From Cyanodermella asteris (taxonomy: Eukaryota; Ascomycota; Lecanoromycetes; Ostropales; Stictidaceae), in contig UYJD01000005.1 of NCBI GenBank assembly GCA_900618795.1, positions 899,644-963,643 on the forward strand: a DNA stretch of 64,000 nucleotides, in the 5' to 3' direction. Within the stretch, counting starts at the first letter, position 1. Every line of letters starts with the position of its first letter. A program made the position numbers and the translations under genes. The notes beneath the pieces were generated by a model. The model was not told the DNA's origin, did not search any database, and saw nothing but the letters and a program-made list of their open reading frames with translations. Shown piece after piece: positions 20,267 to 31,172 of the stretch.

Positions 20267-22003
20267 CTAAACAGTAACGTAAAATGGTGTAGCCTCTGGA
20301 TCTAGAACCGTCCAGATGAAAGGCATTCCTTGACACAACCCATTCTCATCAAACGTCCGTTTCCTCACAATCTGACTGAACTCCGACATTTTCGCCATGA
20401 ACACGTCATTCGCTTCCCACGTTGCTTGATTCGCCCTGGAAAGGAATTCAGGGTAATCAAACATGTGCAACAGCGTCCTGTTCTCGCCCTTTGGATTCCC
20501 CTTGGCGATCCAGGGTCGATTGAAATCAGCCGCGAGCGCGAGCTGTCCAACCGCCTGAGTAAGATTTGGCATGAACGGCATGATGTCGGTCAGACCCTTT
20601 TGCGTGGGTATGGGCTTGTAGAACGAGGCAGGATGGTACGGCAGCGTTGCGGTTGCGTGAATGAGCTCATTGGTGTTCGAAACGCCATGGGCGACGCTCA
20701 CGGTGTATGCGAAGTGAGTCAGGGTGAAGATGAGTGTCTCGCGGTCCATCTCGTCAGCAAAACAATTTATCATGGCAGAAACTTGTGCTTCGGAGCGAAA
20801 TTTCTTGAGCTCTTGATCCCGTTTCAGAGTCTCGTCGTCGGGGTAGTAGGAGTTGACGTAGGTCGTCATGAACTCTTCGATCGCATCGTGGATTATGATG
20901 GCGTCTTCGTAGAAGGGGAAGTGCTTCAGCTGTGGTTCCTGGTCGATGAGGCCGCGCCACTTGAGGTCGTTTTTGAGGTCTGTGCGACGCCACACCCCGG
21001 CGTTTGCCTCCACATTGCTGTAGAGGTCATGGCCATACCTGGCAGCCTCGCTTCCATTTGAGAAGAAGTATTGATCGATTGGATGGTTGGGAGTGAGCGT
21101 GCGAACAGCTGCCATGAAGATCAAGTCGATGAGAACGTGACACGACTGTAGATGATACCATTGCTGATACCATAGGTCATTCATGTTGAATGCAAGTTTG
21201 GCAAACGTCCAATCCGTGGGTTCGTCAAGTGGAGTGTACACAACTCTCTCGTTCAAACGGATGGCAAGAGGCAGAAATTCTTCTGTGTCTGGATGGATGA
21301 AGAAATAAGCGTCTGTCGCAGCGGCGTACCGGTCAGGAGCAAGATCATAGTTTTTCAGGTCTCTGTGATCAACGTAGAAGAGGTGGCCTTCAGTCCACAG
21401 TTCTTCGAGCGTCCAGCCCGCCGCCAGCTCTTCCACCTCACTGTCCCACATCTCGATTGGCGTGTAGGGCTTTGTGTAATATGGAGGATCGAGTCCAGGA
21501 CCGAGCCGCTTGAGTCCAAAGGGAGCAGTGGACAGGCGCTCCATAGGGAAGAGAAGGTCGCTTGAGCGGTTGGACAGCATGCCAGGATATGGACCACCGG
21601 GGTTCGTACTTTGAAATTCTCCATGCAGCTTGACGTAATCATCCAGAGTATTGAGGCCCCCAGCTTCGGCGATTGCCTTTGCCGCAAGCTCAGCCTCCGC
21701 CTTGGTCGCATTAGTCCACGGGCCCAATTCCGAGAATAAGGCTTCCTCATCGAATTCGAGCATCTGCTCAGCGTAGCGACCTGAAGGGTAATAGGGATGT
21801 CTGTGACCTGTGATTATGTCGCCATTATAGCGGAAGTTGTCCCGAATCTCGATAATCTCTTGCGATCGCGAACTGACTTCTTCCGTCGAATCTGCTAGCT
21901 TGAATTTTTCCTTGCTTGTCGCGTTTGGTGGTAGGTTCTGTCTGGGTATGATAGCTGCTGAAGACACAGCAGCCAAGGCCCACAGTAGAAGTAATTTTGC
22001 CAT
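20267..22003 (-). CDS. Secreted manganese-type lipoxygenase
   Basis: Single-exon, 578 aa with signal peptide MAKLLLLWALAAVSSAAI. The lipoxygenase metal ligands are all present: His284 and His289 in QWYHLQSCHVL (His-x4-His), His439 and Asn443 in AHGVSN (His-x3-Asn), and a C-terminal Val578 (FYVTV). His/His/His/Asn/Val is the ligand set of fungal Mn-lipoxygenases. Most plant and animal Fe-lipoxygenases end in Ile. Several Asn-x-Ser/Thr sites fit a glycosylated secreted enzyme. The expected reaction is dioxygenation of C18 polyunsaturated fatty acids to hydroperoxides. Regiospecificity cannot be read from sequence alone. The metal assignment (Mn versus Fe) is inferred from secretion and the terminal Val. 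It converges with the Nudix-like gene, 141 bp away. Confidence 0.9.
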   Translation of the reverse strand: MAKLLLLWALAAVSSAAIIPRQNLPPNATSKEKFKLADSTEEVSSRSQEIIEIRDNFRYNGDIITGHRHPYYPSGRYAEQMLEFDEEALFSELGPWTNATKAEAELAAKAIAEAGGLNTLDDYVKLHGEFQSTNPGGPYPGMLSNRSSDLLFPMERLSTAPFGLKRLGPGLDPPYYTKPYTPIEMWDSEVEELAAGWTLEELWTEGHLFYVDHRDLKNYDLAPDRYAAATDAYFFIHPDTEEFLPLAIRLNERVVYTPLDEPTDWTFAKLAFNMNDLWYQQWYHLQSCHVLIDLIFMAAVRTLTPNHPIDQYFFSNGSEAARYGHDLYSNVEANAGVWRRTDLKNDLKWRGLIDQEPQLKHFPFYEDAIIIHDAIEEFMTTYVNSYYPDDETLKRDQELKKFRSEAQVSAMINCFADEMDRETLIFTLTHFAYTVSVAHGVSNTNELIHATATLPYHPASFYKPIPTQKGLTDIMPFMPNLTQAVGQLALAADFNRPWIAKGNPKGENRTLLHMFDYPEFLSRANQATWEANDVFMAKMSEFSQIVRKRTFDENGLCQGMPFIWTVLDPEATPFYVTV

Positions 22004-24590
22004 TGTGCCAGGGTATCTGGCACTGCCTGAGGCCCGTTATTGGTCTCTTGCTACAAGAATGATAGCGAAAATAGCCGGGGATGGCTCTTGTAGACCACTT
22101 GTGTCGATGATTCCCAGAGATATCAAGCAAAAGCGAGATGAGTGGGTAGAGGTTTCTGTCGAAGGAAAACGACAGGCTAGGACTTTCGGACCACGGCCAA
22201 TGAAGTTGGAGCAACAACAATCCTCGATAAAGTCGGCTGAAAATCGAAGACTAGATGTGCCGACAAAATTGTGCGGCGCAGCTAGGAGCAGCAGTAGGGC
22301 TTAGCCCAATGCTGAAAGAATGGCTGCAAGGTGAGAAACCAATAGAGCGGTCCTTTCGGGATAGCGATATACAGACACAGCTGGATTGACTATAAAAAGA
22401 ATGCTGAGGTGGTTCAGACCAGGCGAGAGTCGGCACCAAGGCTCACCTCCAAATCGTACGGACTCGGGTACGGGACAGGGAAGGGGTCGTCACTGTATCA
22501 TTAAAAATAAGACATGGCGCTCTGGGGCAGACTTGAGGAGAGAGAAAGGGCAATTGGACAGGAGAGAACATTAGTGCGAAAGTTGTACTTGGCAAGAGAG
22601 AGTGTCACCGAAGACAGGAAACAGCTGCCGGCGATCAGTGCCTGCAAACAGACCAAACTCAGCTGGCCGAGGCTCTCCGAGCAGACCAACTGTAAGCCAG
22701 ATGATTGCATATAAGAAAGAAAGAGGACCCTTCTGCCGGACGAGCTGGATTGCTGGAGTGCGCATCGCTGGTGCGTCGGCAAATGGTGCCCGATTGAATG
22801 CGTTCCACACTGCTAAAAGATGACTTGTGCTACGGGCAAGCCCCCTTCTGAGCCCATCTCGACTCCACTTGGGTCTCCAGTCGGTCAAGATTCGACACAA
22901 GTTGCGGACCTTGCCGAGGAAGGTGGATGCGACGGCGTGGGTCAGGGGTCTAATGATGGGCGAGGCTGCAAGGTGGTCTTTGTTTCGAATGGTGGTGTTG
23001 GGTTGTCGAGCGGGTCCTTGCGCATCCTTGCGTGCTGACGTGATGCGAGATGAGCCTCTTCCTCGCTGATGGCGGATAGCCAGTGATCTTGTTGTCGCTC
23101 AAATCCCCTATACATAATGTCTCTGCCTTGATTAACCAATGACCATGATGGGCGACCATGGTCATCATCCTAGCGTCGTCGACCCTCAAACTGACCTACT
23201 GCGATGAGGACAGTCACGGTATAGGCCATACAGGACATATGTCAGAGTGCGAGATTACTTTCACCCGTTGAATGGGCGAAACGGCCGCAGGCAATGTTGA
23301 TAAGCTCAATGACCAGGGCACACCCATGCTCCGTAGCATTAGCTGACCTACAGCGCCGTCAATCCATGACAGCAGAGCTCACGGAGAAAGTGAGCCTCCA
23401 TCACAAGGCTGATGGACTATCCCGTGATCCATATTCGATGGAGCGATCCTGCCTTCTGGCTGGTCGTTCATTCCAATTTTCTCTTTGAGAGCATAGATTG
23501 AGTGAAGACCGACCTCGTTCTGCACAGAGAGTCCGCCTGCTTTCCGTTCCGGGGAGAAAATTGTTTGCCGAATGTCGTTCGGTCACAAAGTCATGCAAAT
23601 TGGGTAGGCGATTGTTGCACAAGCACGTTTGTCGCCAGGCCTGACTCTTGATCGCGTCGTACGGCCCTCCTTCAAGACGAAGCGAGCACGTGGTGTTGCA
23701 CATACTCGTGCGCTGCAATCATACACGTGTGCGGTTGCATTTTGGTCTGGGTTGCCCCCCGTACATGTGCGACGTGCAGGAACTTGGGACTTGAACAAAA
23801 ATCGAGAACAGCGACGGTGTGAACTGTATACAAGAGGATCTGGACGTCTGGCTTCAAGTTTTCTTGCAATATGGATTGTTGGAATACTCATCGCGCCACC
23901 AACGGTCACCTGACCTTTCGATTGTCTACATTAGTCTCGATCGGTGCGTAAACAACCACAACGCGCCGTAGAAAGGCAACATCACGCGTCGGTTCTTTGC
24001 TTTCCGCTTTCGCTGCGGCATGCTGAGAACCGTCTTACGGATGAGTGCGGGCAGCTGCACGTCTGAAATCGACTTGCAGCTCGGTGAACCTGCGTCGAGC
24101 CGTCCGCGCGTCCGCGACCCAGCATCTCGTCCGAGGGCCTTCCGAAAGATCCAAATCAGCACGAGTCTTCGATGGCAACGTCTTATCAGCATAAAATCGC
24201 AAATCTTTCTGTCTTGGTGTTGTGCGTTGGCTGTGCTCACTTCGGTGGCGCCGACCAACCTCATGTCTCGCTTCTGGCGCCTTGCCACACTACCAGCCTA
24301 CACATCATCATAATGCTGTTTTCAAGTGCTCTCGACTCAAAGAATCTCGTTTTCTGTCTCCGTCTTTGCAATTTGTCTCCATTGTTGCTGTCATGCGTCG
24401 AGCTTTGTGGTAAATTTGTCTGTACATTTTGACTTCATGTTCTGAGCATCGATCTTCGAGAGGTCTACGGCCGTGAAGCATGTCTTCGGACTCGGATACT
24501 TGGGAATTCTGGCTGAAGTTGATATTTGCAAGTTTTTCTTCCATGCAGAACCTTCGCTGTTGCTAATGCATTTAGGTTCTTGCTTGCTGC
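22004..24590. other. Long divergent intergenic region, no supported gene
   Basis: About 2.6 kb upstream of both the lipoxygenase and the gene at 24591. Many short overlapping frames occur, none with recognisable domains, signal peptide plus body, or clear splice continuity. A TATAAAAA stretch lies at about 22391 on plus. I found no terminal repeats or transposase-like reading. Confidence 0.45.
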
Positions 24591-26009
24591 ATGTTGACCA
24601 TTGTCGGTATAGCATTAAGCGCCAATGTGTGGACGAATTGCAGGCTTCGAAAGCAGGTCGAACAAAGCCAGAGGCAGAATAAGGAGCAAGCACCCGTCAT
24701 AATCCAACCGTGGATACCAGAATATAAAATCAGAAAGAAGAGAGATGAGAATGGACGGGCTCAAGGAGCAGGTGATGATACAGCTGGCCAGTGGACGATC
24801 AGGCCGTATTCAGGATTCGATCTCTCCCCTAACAGTTCAGACGCCGACTCAAGCTCGCACCAATCACAACAGACGGCTCTACTGCCCCCAAGGCCTGAGA
24901 TGAATGAGCACCAACGGCCAACTCTATCCGTCAAGACAAGCTGTACCCGACTCCCGTCTCCTCCAACCCCAATCCATTTTCCAAGGAGCCGCGAAACGAC
25001 AAGACAAGAACCTCACTTCGCAATAGGAAGCAAGACTAGCTTAAGCCAATTCCAAGAAATGCCCGCCGAAGAAGCCGGTTACGCTCCCAGCTTACCTTCC
25101 CCAATTAAATCTAACCTCCGCCCAGCATCGACCGTCTCGATTCCTCAAGTCTACATACCTTACCGTAACATTGACACCGTCTCCTTTCCGCCAACTTCCA
25201 ACAACATAAGCATGCGGAACTCGGATCAGACACTACAGCAGCGCGAGCCCCTGTCGGCAACGAGCGCTTACAGCCACACTCTGACTGGCTTCCCCGAATC
25301 CCCAATCCCAGAAATCGACATGAGTGAAGTGCCCTGCTTCGCCGAGCGGACGAACGACGCCGCCTCACAAGTAACCACCATCCCAGCCCCGCCGCCTTTG
25401 CGCTTGAACCAAGCCCGTGAGTCGCGCCGTCCGGCGTACCCGTCATTAGACGTCAGCGCCAACGCAATCCACAACATCGGGACCCTCCCCTTCAACAAAG
25501 ACCGCGCGTGCTCCGAGCCGCTCTTCCGCAGCGACACCCTAGGAATCTCCCCAAACCACAGCGACGGATCCACAGACCAAAATTTATACCAATCCCACTC
25601 GTACCCTCAACAACTCATGTCCGACGACCCATCTCAATCCTCCCATCGTGGAGACTATTATCCCCTCCTCCTAGACCCGGAAGCTGCGCCTCTGGCCCCT
25701 CCGCCTTTGTCCACGAGACCGACCCAACATATTTCGGAGCTGTATGTACCGCGTCTCGAACCGCGCCCGATGCCGGCGCGCAGGTCGGCTCCCGTACGGG
25801 TTCCGTTTGAGGGTATGAGGCGGAGCGGTGAGGGTGAGGGGATGAGTGCGGACAGCTTCGGGTTGAGTCGGTCGAGTGGGCCGGGTACGGGGCCGGTGGC
25901 GGGGAGTGTGGTTTCGACGACGCCGGAAGAAGGGAGGCTGCCGAGGAAGTTGCAGAAGAGTAGGCGGAGTGAGGGACATTTGAGGGCGGTGCCGTGGTTG
26001 GCCTGGTGA
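24591..26009 (+). CDS. Orphan protein: short N-terminal hydrophobic segment and long disordered region
   Basis: Open frame of 472 aa from ATG at 24591. Residues 1-16 (MLTIVGIALSANVWTN) are hydrophobic and could be a weak membrane anchor. They are followed by a basic patch (CRLRKQVEQSQRQNK; YKIRKKRDENGR). The remaining 400 residues are Ser/Pro/Gln-rich with no regular domain, resembling the cytoplasmic tail of a fungal membrane protein. The N-terminus may be incomplete: an upstream exon with the true signal or membrane segment could join near 24580. I do not recognise the family. Codon usage and frame length support a real gene, with function unknown. Confidence 0.6.
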   Translation: MLTIVGIALSANVWTNCRLRKQVEQSQRQNKEQAPVIIQPWIPEYKIRKKRDENGRAQGAGDDTAGQWTIRPYSGFDLSPNSSDADSSSHQSQQTALLPPRPEMNEHQRPTLSVKTSCTRLPSPPTPIHFPRSRETTRQEPHFAIGSKTSLSQFQEMPAEEAGYAPSLPSPIKSNLRPASTVSIPQVYIPYRNIDTVSFPPTSNNISMRNSDQTLQQREPLSATSAYSHTLTGFPESPIPEIDMSEVPCFAERTNDAASQVTTIPAPPPLRLNQARESRRPAYPSLDVSANAIHNIGTLPFNKDRACSEPLFRSDTLGISPNHSDGSTDQNLYQSHSYPQQLMSDDPSQSSHRGDYYPLLLDPEAAPLAPPPLSTRPTQHISELYVPRLEPRPMPARRSAPVRVPFEGMRRSGEGEGMSADSFGLSRSSGPGTGPVAGSVVSTTPEEGRLPRKLQKSRRSEGHLRAVPWLAW

Positions 26010-27133
26010 GAGTGTGGGATTTCAATGGATACCATCGTGACGAGAAACAGACGTAAGGACTGGATAAGAACAGGACGCGGACATGAATTTGTATGATAAC
26101 GTGAGCAATGAGAGAATGGAAATCAGCGAATTCTGGAATGGGGCATGCTGTTGAATGCTGGGTATTCAGCAAGTCAGCCAGGTGACTAAGTGGATCAGTG
26201 GTTTGATCCTACCCAGCCACCTGATACAGGATACAGGATCCATATACCTCACCTGTAGTCCATAGTCTTCCTCAATCAATCAAGTCATGCACCTAACTTC
26301 TATACATGCATATCTGTGTTCCTTGTTCAATTGGTCGTCGTAGAGCTGCGATAGTCACTTTCGTGTCGTGAAGAGTGGCACTCGGTCGAAAATCCTCACG
26401 AAATCTCTACCTTGATCGACGATCGTTCTGAAGAAGCCTGGATCGAGTTGGCTTTTCGGAACTACTCATCTCATCGGCAATGTGCGAGGGTGCCTGTCGA
26501 TATGAAGAAGACTGGCATGGTACCCTGGCTACTCATGAATCGCGATTACCCCATCAAACTCATCCGAGCAAAACCTGCCATGGAATGGTGTGCCATTCTT
26601 TGCGACATCCCACCCCATCTTGCATAATGCAAGCGTCTTCGAGCATCATTTGATTCGGCAGCCGCTTCAACGGCTACCAAGCTTGAACTCGGGGAAACCT
26701 CGTGTCCGCCCCTCCGAAAGCTAAATATGCGCCATCACGGTTGACAGCGTCCCTCTCGAGCTGACTGAGCCAGTCCTCCGACCCCATTTACGGATCTTGC
26801 AGGATTAGTCTGGCCCCCCACTCGCTTCCTTCTGCAGCCAAGAGCTACTTAGTGAACTTACTTTCAACATGTGCCCACACAGGGACGTCACCGCCCCCGG
26901 GTCCTGGGTGGAAGCTTTTCACAAGTCGACGACGCGTAACTTACAAAAGACTTTTAATCTCCCCCCTCGGAATCCGACCTTTGCTGATGATGATCACCAC
27001 TAGTCAGACTCGGTAGGTCGAAACAGACGAGACCAAATACTTCACTCTCGCGTCGACCTCATTTCTGTCTGCACCAGAAACCTCAAGGTCGAGCATAGCA
27101 ACCAAGATAGGACGAGACAGCCGACAGACGGCA
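26010..27133. other. Intergenic region, no supported gene
   Basis: About 1.1 kb between two plus-strand genes. A pyrimidine- and A-rich stretch before 27134 looks like the 5' UTR of the esterase. Nothing else was seen. Confidence 0.55.
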
Positions 27134-28753
27134 ATGATGAGGTGGATAGCTAGCCTGGCTGTTGCGGCCACCTTCGCAGGCGCTACCTCCGCTCACGTAT
27201 CTGCTCATCCTACGAGGACCATTGAAGGTGGAACGGTCATTGGCAAGGCCACGCCAGTGACTTCGGGCTGTGCGAGTGCAGTGGTCTACAACTATCTCGG
27301 TATTCCCTTTGCAGCCAAGCCAACTGGTTCACTCAGATTCGCTCCTCCGGTGAGCCCAACGAGACTCTCTGCACCGTTGCAAGCAACTTCCCTCCCGCCA
27401 GCATGTATCCAGCAATTCGTCTACCCGGAGGATCAGCACAACTTCACCATGCGGATCTTCAACAATCCAGGAGGACCGGCATTGACCGAGAGTGAGGATT
27501 GCCTATATCTCAACGTATTCACCCCGACCAACGCCTCCCCGACGAACACCAAGCCGGTGCTGTTTTGGATTTTCGGTGGCAACCTCCAATTCGGCTCCGG
27601 CTCACTCCTGATCTACAACGGATCCTCTTTCGCCGGCTTCCAGGACACCATCGTCGTGACGGCAAACTACCGTACCAACGTTTTCGGCTTCTCCAACTCC
27701 CCGGAATTGCCTCCCACCAGCCGGAACGCAGGCCTGCTAGACCAACGCGCAGCTCTCGACTGGGTCCAAAGAAACATTGCAAGCTTCGGCGGCGATCCCA
27801 AACGAGTGACCATATTCGGCGAGAGCGCAGGCGGCTATTCCGTCAAGCAGTTGCTCGCCAATCCGCCGTCTCCCCTGCCCTTCAGCGCGGCAATCATGCA
27901 ATCCGAGGGCGAGTCCCTACCGGGCAACTCCACCGCTAGCTACGAGACGCTCGCAGCGAACGTCAGCTGCGCCGACGCCGCCTCCAAACTCGACTGCCTG
28001 CGCCGCGTTCCAGCCTCCCAGATCAAAAACGTAATCGAAAAGTCACAACTCCTCTTCGCGCCCGTCTCCGAAAACTTCACCGCCTCTACCGACGTGCGAC
28101 CTAACATCCGCAGCAAACGATGGGCCAACGTCCCCTTCTTCCTCGGCACCAACGCCAACGAAGGCCGCGTCTTCGCCGCAGAAGTCGGCCTGGACGTCGC
28201 CAACAGCTCCGTGACCCTCGAACAAGCCCTGGACCTCCTGATACCCGGGTCGGACGCGTTCCGCGAGGCCATCGTGAACGAGTACCACGACTACCAGGCC
28301 TCCGTCAACGGCAGCGTGTACCTCACCGTCGGCCGCGTCATTACAGATGTCCAATTCGGTTGCCCGGCGGTCCTGCTCGCTTCCACCGCCGTCGCGAACG
28401 GATACACGAATTCCTGGCGATACTACTACAACGCCAGCTTCCCCAATCAACAGCCGTTTGAGAATGCCGGTGCGTGGCATAGTGCCGAAATTCCGCAGGT
28501 CTTTGGCACGTACGAGACGTTGGGCGGGCCCGTGACGGCCGAGCAGCAGGGTTTGAGTAGCTTCATGCAGGGTTCGTGGGCGGACTTTGCGAAGAACCCG
28601 ATCGGCGGGCCGGGTTGGCCGAGGATCAAGGACTCGGCTGTTGCGGAGCTGGGTGGTCGGAATAAGACTGGCAAGACGCTGATTCCGACGACTGAGATTG
28701 ACCATTTTTGCGATTTCTGGAATCGAGCTTTGCTGAACCAGACCGGTGTATAG
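27134..28753 (+). CDS. Secreted type-B carboxylesterase/lipase
   Basis: Single-exon, 539 aa. Signal peptide MMRWIASLAVAATFAGATSA precedes the alpha/beta-hydrolase. The catalytic triad is visible: Ser231 in the nucleophile elbow FGESAGG, Glu343 in TNANEGRVF, and His449 in GAWHSAEIPQVFG. Family landmarks include YNYLGIPFAAKP, SEDCLYLNVFTP and GLLDQRAALDWVQRNIASFGGDP. The oxyanion-hole stretch reads IFGGNLQFG instead of the common GGG/GGGF form, still compatible with activity. Many Asn-x-Ser/Thr sites suggest glycosylation. Such enzymes hydrolyse carboxylic esters outside the cell. The substrate cannot be named. Intact. Confidence 0.92.
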   Translation: MMRWIASLAVAATFAGATSAHVSAHPTRTIEGGTVIGKATPVTSGCASAVVYNYLGIPFAAKPTGSLRFAPPVSPTRLSAPLQATSLPPACIQQFVYPEDQHNFTMRIFNNPGGPALTESEDCLYLNVFTPTNASPTNTKPVLFWIFGGNLQFGSGSLLIYNGSSFAGFQDTIVVTANYRTNVFGFSNSPELPPTSRNAGLLDQRAALDWVQRNIASFGGDPKRVTIFGESAGGYSVKQLLANPPSPLPFSAAIMQSEGESLPGNSTASYETLAANVSCADAASKLDCLRRVPASQIKNVIEKSQLLFAPVSENFTASTDVRPNIRSKRWANVPFFLGTNANEGRVFAAEVGLDVANSSVTLEQALDLLIPGSDAFREAIVNEYHDYQASVNGSVYLTVGRVITDVQFGCPAVLLASTAVANGYTNSWRYYYNASFPNQQPFENAGAWHSAEIPQVFGTYETLGGPVTAEQQGLSSFMQGSWADFAKNPIGGPGWPRIKDSAVAELGGRNKTGKTLIPTTEIDHFCDFWNRALLNQTGV

Positions 28754-29160
28754 GGTGTCGCTTTGGGATCCGCCGGATGGGTAACCATGAGAACGGATTC
28801 GATTAGGTAGTAAAGCATTAAGTATGTGCTGCATAACGTCATAAGTCAATACAAGCCGTCCCTTCGTCCTAGGTCCTCATCCTCGTCGTCCAGGACGCCC
28901 AGCCTCTTGCTTTTCATCCGCCGTCTCGAGCCGCCTTTCGGGACCTCAAGCCAGCTCAGTCAAATTGACCCTCCTCAAGAATCCCTGCGCGAGCAACGTA
29001 TCCACGCCCGTGTTCAGCTCATACTGCGTGCCTCCCCCGGGCTGGTCGAACCAAGCCAGGATCGGCCCGGAAAGCACGTCGAAAGGCTTCGTGACCTCGT
29101 ACACGCGATAGTTGTAAGGCGTCGCCGGATCGTACGGGTTCAGGCTGTTTGGCGGGAGGG

Positions 29161-29192
29161 ATCGCTGCATGTAGGGATCGCTGCATGTAGGG
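29161..29192. repeat. Exact 16-bp tandem duplication in the NADase-like gene
   Basis: Two identical adjacent copies of ATCGCTGCATGTAGGG (plus strand), preceded by a further GGG. Sixteen is not a multiple of three, so it shifts the frame of the minus-strand coding exon. Confidence 0.97.
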
Positions 29193-29534
29193 CGCGCCGT
29201 ACGGAGCCATGTATCTGCCGGTCTGCGGAAGAACATGGATTAGTCAGGGCCTCCTTTTCTCTGTTTGTAGGATGAAAAGCCGTGTTTTCTTTCTTCTTTT
29301 TCGATATATATATGCGCAGGCTTGCGAACATGTAGGTGGACGTGGTACGTACCTCGGCGCCGAAGCGGTCGACCAGCGTATTTACCGGCAACGTGACGGT
29401 TCCCTCGACCGGTGCCTGGCTCGTCTGGACCTGGAACCCATCTTGTCCCGGATAGATGTATTGATTTGTCTAAAAGTGTCGTGACCGTGTCAGACGAAAG
29501 ATTCCCAAACACAAAGCTTTTTTTTTGTGACACG

Positions 29535-29558
29535 TCTGTCTGTCTGTCTGTCTGTCTG
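29535..29558. repeat. (TCTG)6 microsatellite in an intron
   Basis: Six perfect tetranucleotide units within the second intron of the NADase-like gene, next to an eight-or-nine-base T run. A likely polymorphic locus. Confidence 0.9.
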
Positions 29559-29914
29559 CCAAAACGCACCATTTTGTTCGTCCAGTTCGCGATGAAGGCG
29601 CCGGGACTCTGTCCGCCGTAAGGGTCGTAGCCGACGAGGAGACTACCGACTATGCCGTCCGTCGGCAGACGGACGGGCCCGAGGCGCGGGTCGGCGCAGG
29701 TGTATACGCTGGGGACGGTGGAGTCGGAGGCATTGGCGCCCTCGCAGTAGCGCGGGTACAGCGTCTCCTATAAACGAGCAGGCATCGAGTCAGCACAGCA
29801 CTTCTCGCTTCGTCTGTTCAGGCTGGATCGGGGCTCGTCATGTACCTTTTTGAGGGGAACGGCGGCGGTCCACTGGACGGCGCAGAGCAGAGTCGCGAGC
29901 AGGGCAGTATACAT

Positions 29915-31172
29915 TTTTGGAACGAGAGGGATTGAGAGGGGGGGGGGAGAAGCACACGGAGCTGTTTGCAAGACCAAGGGACGAGGCACACGAAAAAGAA
30001 AAAGAAAAGGGAAGCGGAGAAGAGAGTCGAATTCACCCATTATTTATCAATGTATTCGTGCCCCGTACAGGAGAGCTCGTCGGCTACATTGTCCTCGAGC
30101 TCACAAGCTCTCAAGCCGCGCAAAAGCTTAGTCCAAGCTATGCTCGTCTTTGCTTGGTACAGGTAGCTTAGCTCCGCGCTCGTGCAGCTCGAGATGTAAC
30201 CATGCAAACAGCCCACCGCCATCTCGATGAAAGGTTGGATGGACGTTTGTTTGGACTCAATCCTCGATTGGCTTTTGGGGCGTGCGGTCCTGCACGCCAA
30301 GACCTGAGCTTTCGCTGAGCTTGTCTCCCGATCTGTCGGGATCAGTTGGACAACAGGGCGTTTTCCATAAGCGGGAAAGTGTGCCCAAAAAAACAAAAAA
30401 CCTTCAATGAACCAAAGAAGCAAATGCGGGGGATCGGTTCGATGGCCTTTCGAATCTGTGCGGTGAGGAGATCGCCGAATGCAGATTTCCTCGCTGCTCG
30501 TTTCATGCACGATGGTATGTATGTATGTATGAGGTTTGGATAAGGCCTGTGTTCTGTCTCGTACTTCGAGAATTGTGAGTACAAAATATTTGGAGTTGGC
30601 ACGGCAACGGTGCGGCATGGTTGGGCTGTGAGACACCATTGTCGAATGTGATTCGACCGGTTGATGTGCTTGTGCGACGAGATGAAATAGACTGACAGCT
30701 CTTGGATGGTGTTTCCCGGGGAAGATGGTTTTACTATTCCACACCCCACGTGATACAGCCGGGACTCACACAAGCATCGAGCAGACAAGCTTTGTGGTGT
30801 GCAGGCAGGTACACAAGCCCGTTTCTTGTGATGCTTCCAATACAACGACTCCAGCGACCTACGGCTCTTACAGAGTCTCTATGGACACGGCCACACGCTT
30901 GAATTGCCATGGCGTGAGAAAGCCATTTGGATGCAATTCTTTACCTGATATATAGAAGAGCATACACAAACATCGCATACCAGAGCTCTGTTGTACATTC
31001 CACGTCTTCTCTCGGCCTTCATGATAGCGTTCGTGGCAGGACAAAATCGCTCTTTCCTTTCAAGCCCCTCCGTCAACGACGCCAAACAAAACTTAGCCTT
31101 CGCTCAAAACCCACCGAAATCTACACTGATCGCGGTAAAACAGCCACCGAACCAGTAGCACAGACCCATCCA
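29915..31172. other. Intergenic region with a (GTAT)n microsatellite
   Basis: About 1.26 kb upstream of the NADase-like gene. It holds about four GTAT units at 30515-30531 and a G run near 29940. No supported gene. Confidence 0.55.

Larger units (their letters stand above)
28946..29914 (-). pseudogene. TNT-type NAD+ glycohydrolase (fungal surface NADase family), frameshifted by a 16-bp duplication
   Basis: Four exons can be traced: 29914-29846 (signal peptide, MYTALLATLLCAVQWTAAV), 29767-29570, 29469-29353 and 29222-28946, with introns of 78, 100 and 130 nt. Exon 2 carries cysteine-containing sequence. Exons 3 and 4 carry the TNT domain (DUF4237), recognisable by VDRFGAE at the end of exon 3 and PFDVLSGPILAWF near the end of exon 4. 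In exon 4 the 16-bp unit at 29161-29176 is repeated exactly at 29177-29192, shifting the frame inside the domain. Splicing to an AG inside the second copy could recover the later frame but would drop conserved residues. The gene is therefore probably inactive, unless the duplication is an assembly error. Fungal relatives are secreted enzymes that degrade NAD+. Confidence 0.78.

Noticed and set aside
22004-24590. Possible transposon or hidden gene in the large gap
   Set aside because: No terminal inverted repeats, target-site duplications, reverse-transcriptase or transposase motifs could be found by eye.
29019-29210. Alternative minus-strand frame across the NADase-like last exon
   Set aside because: This is the out-of-frame reading produced by the 16-bp duplication, not a separate gene.
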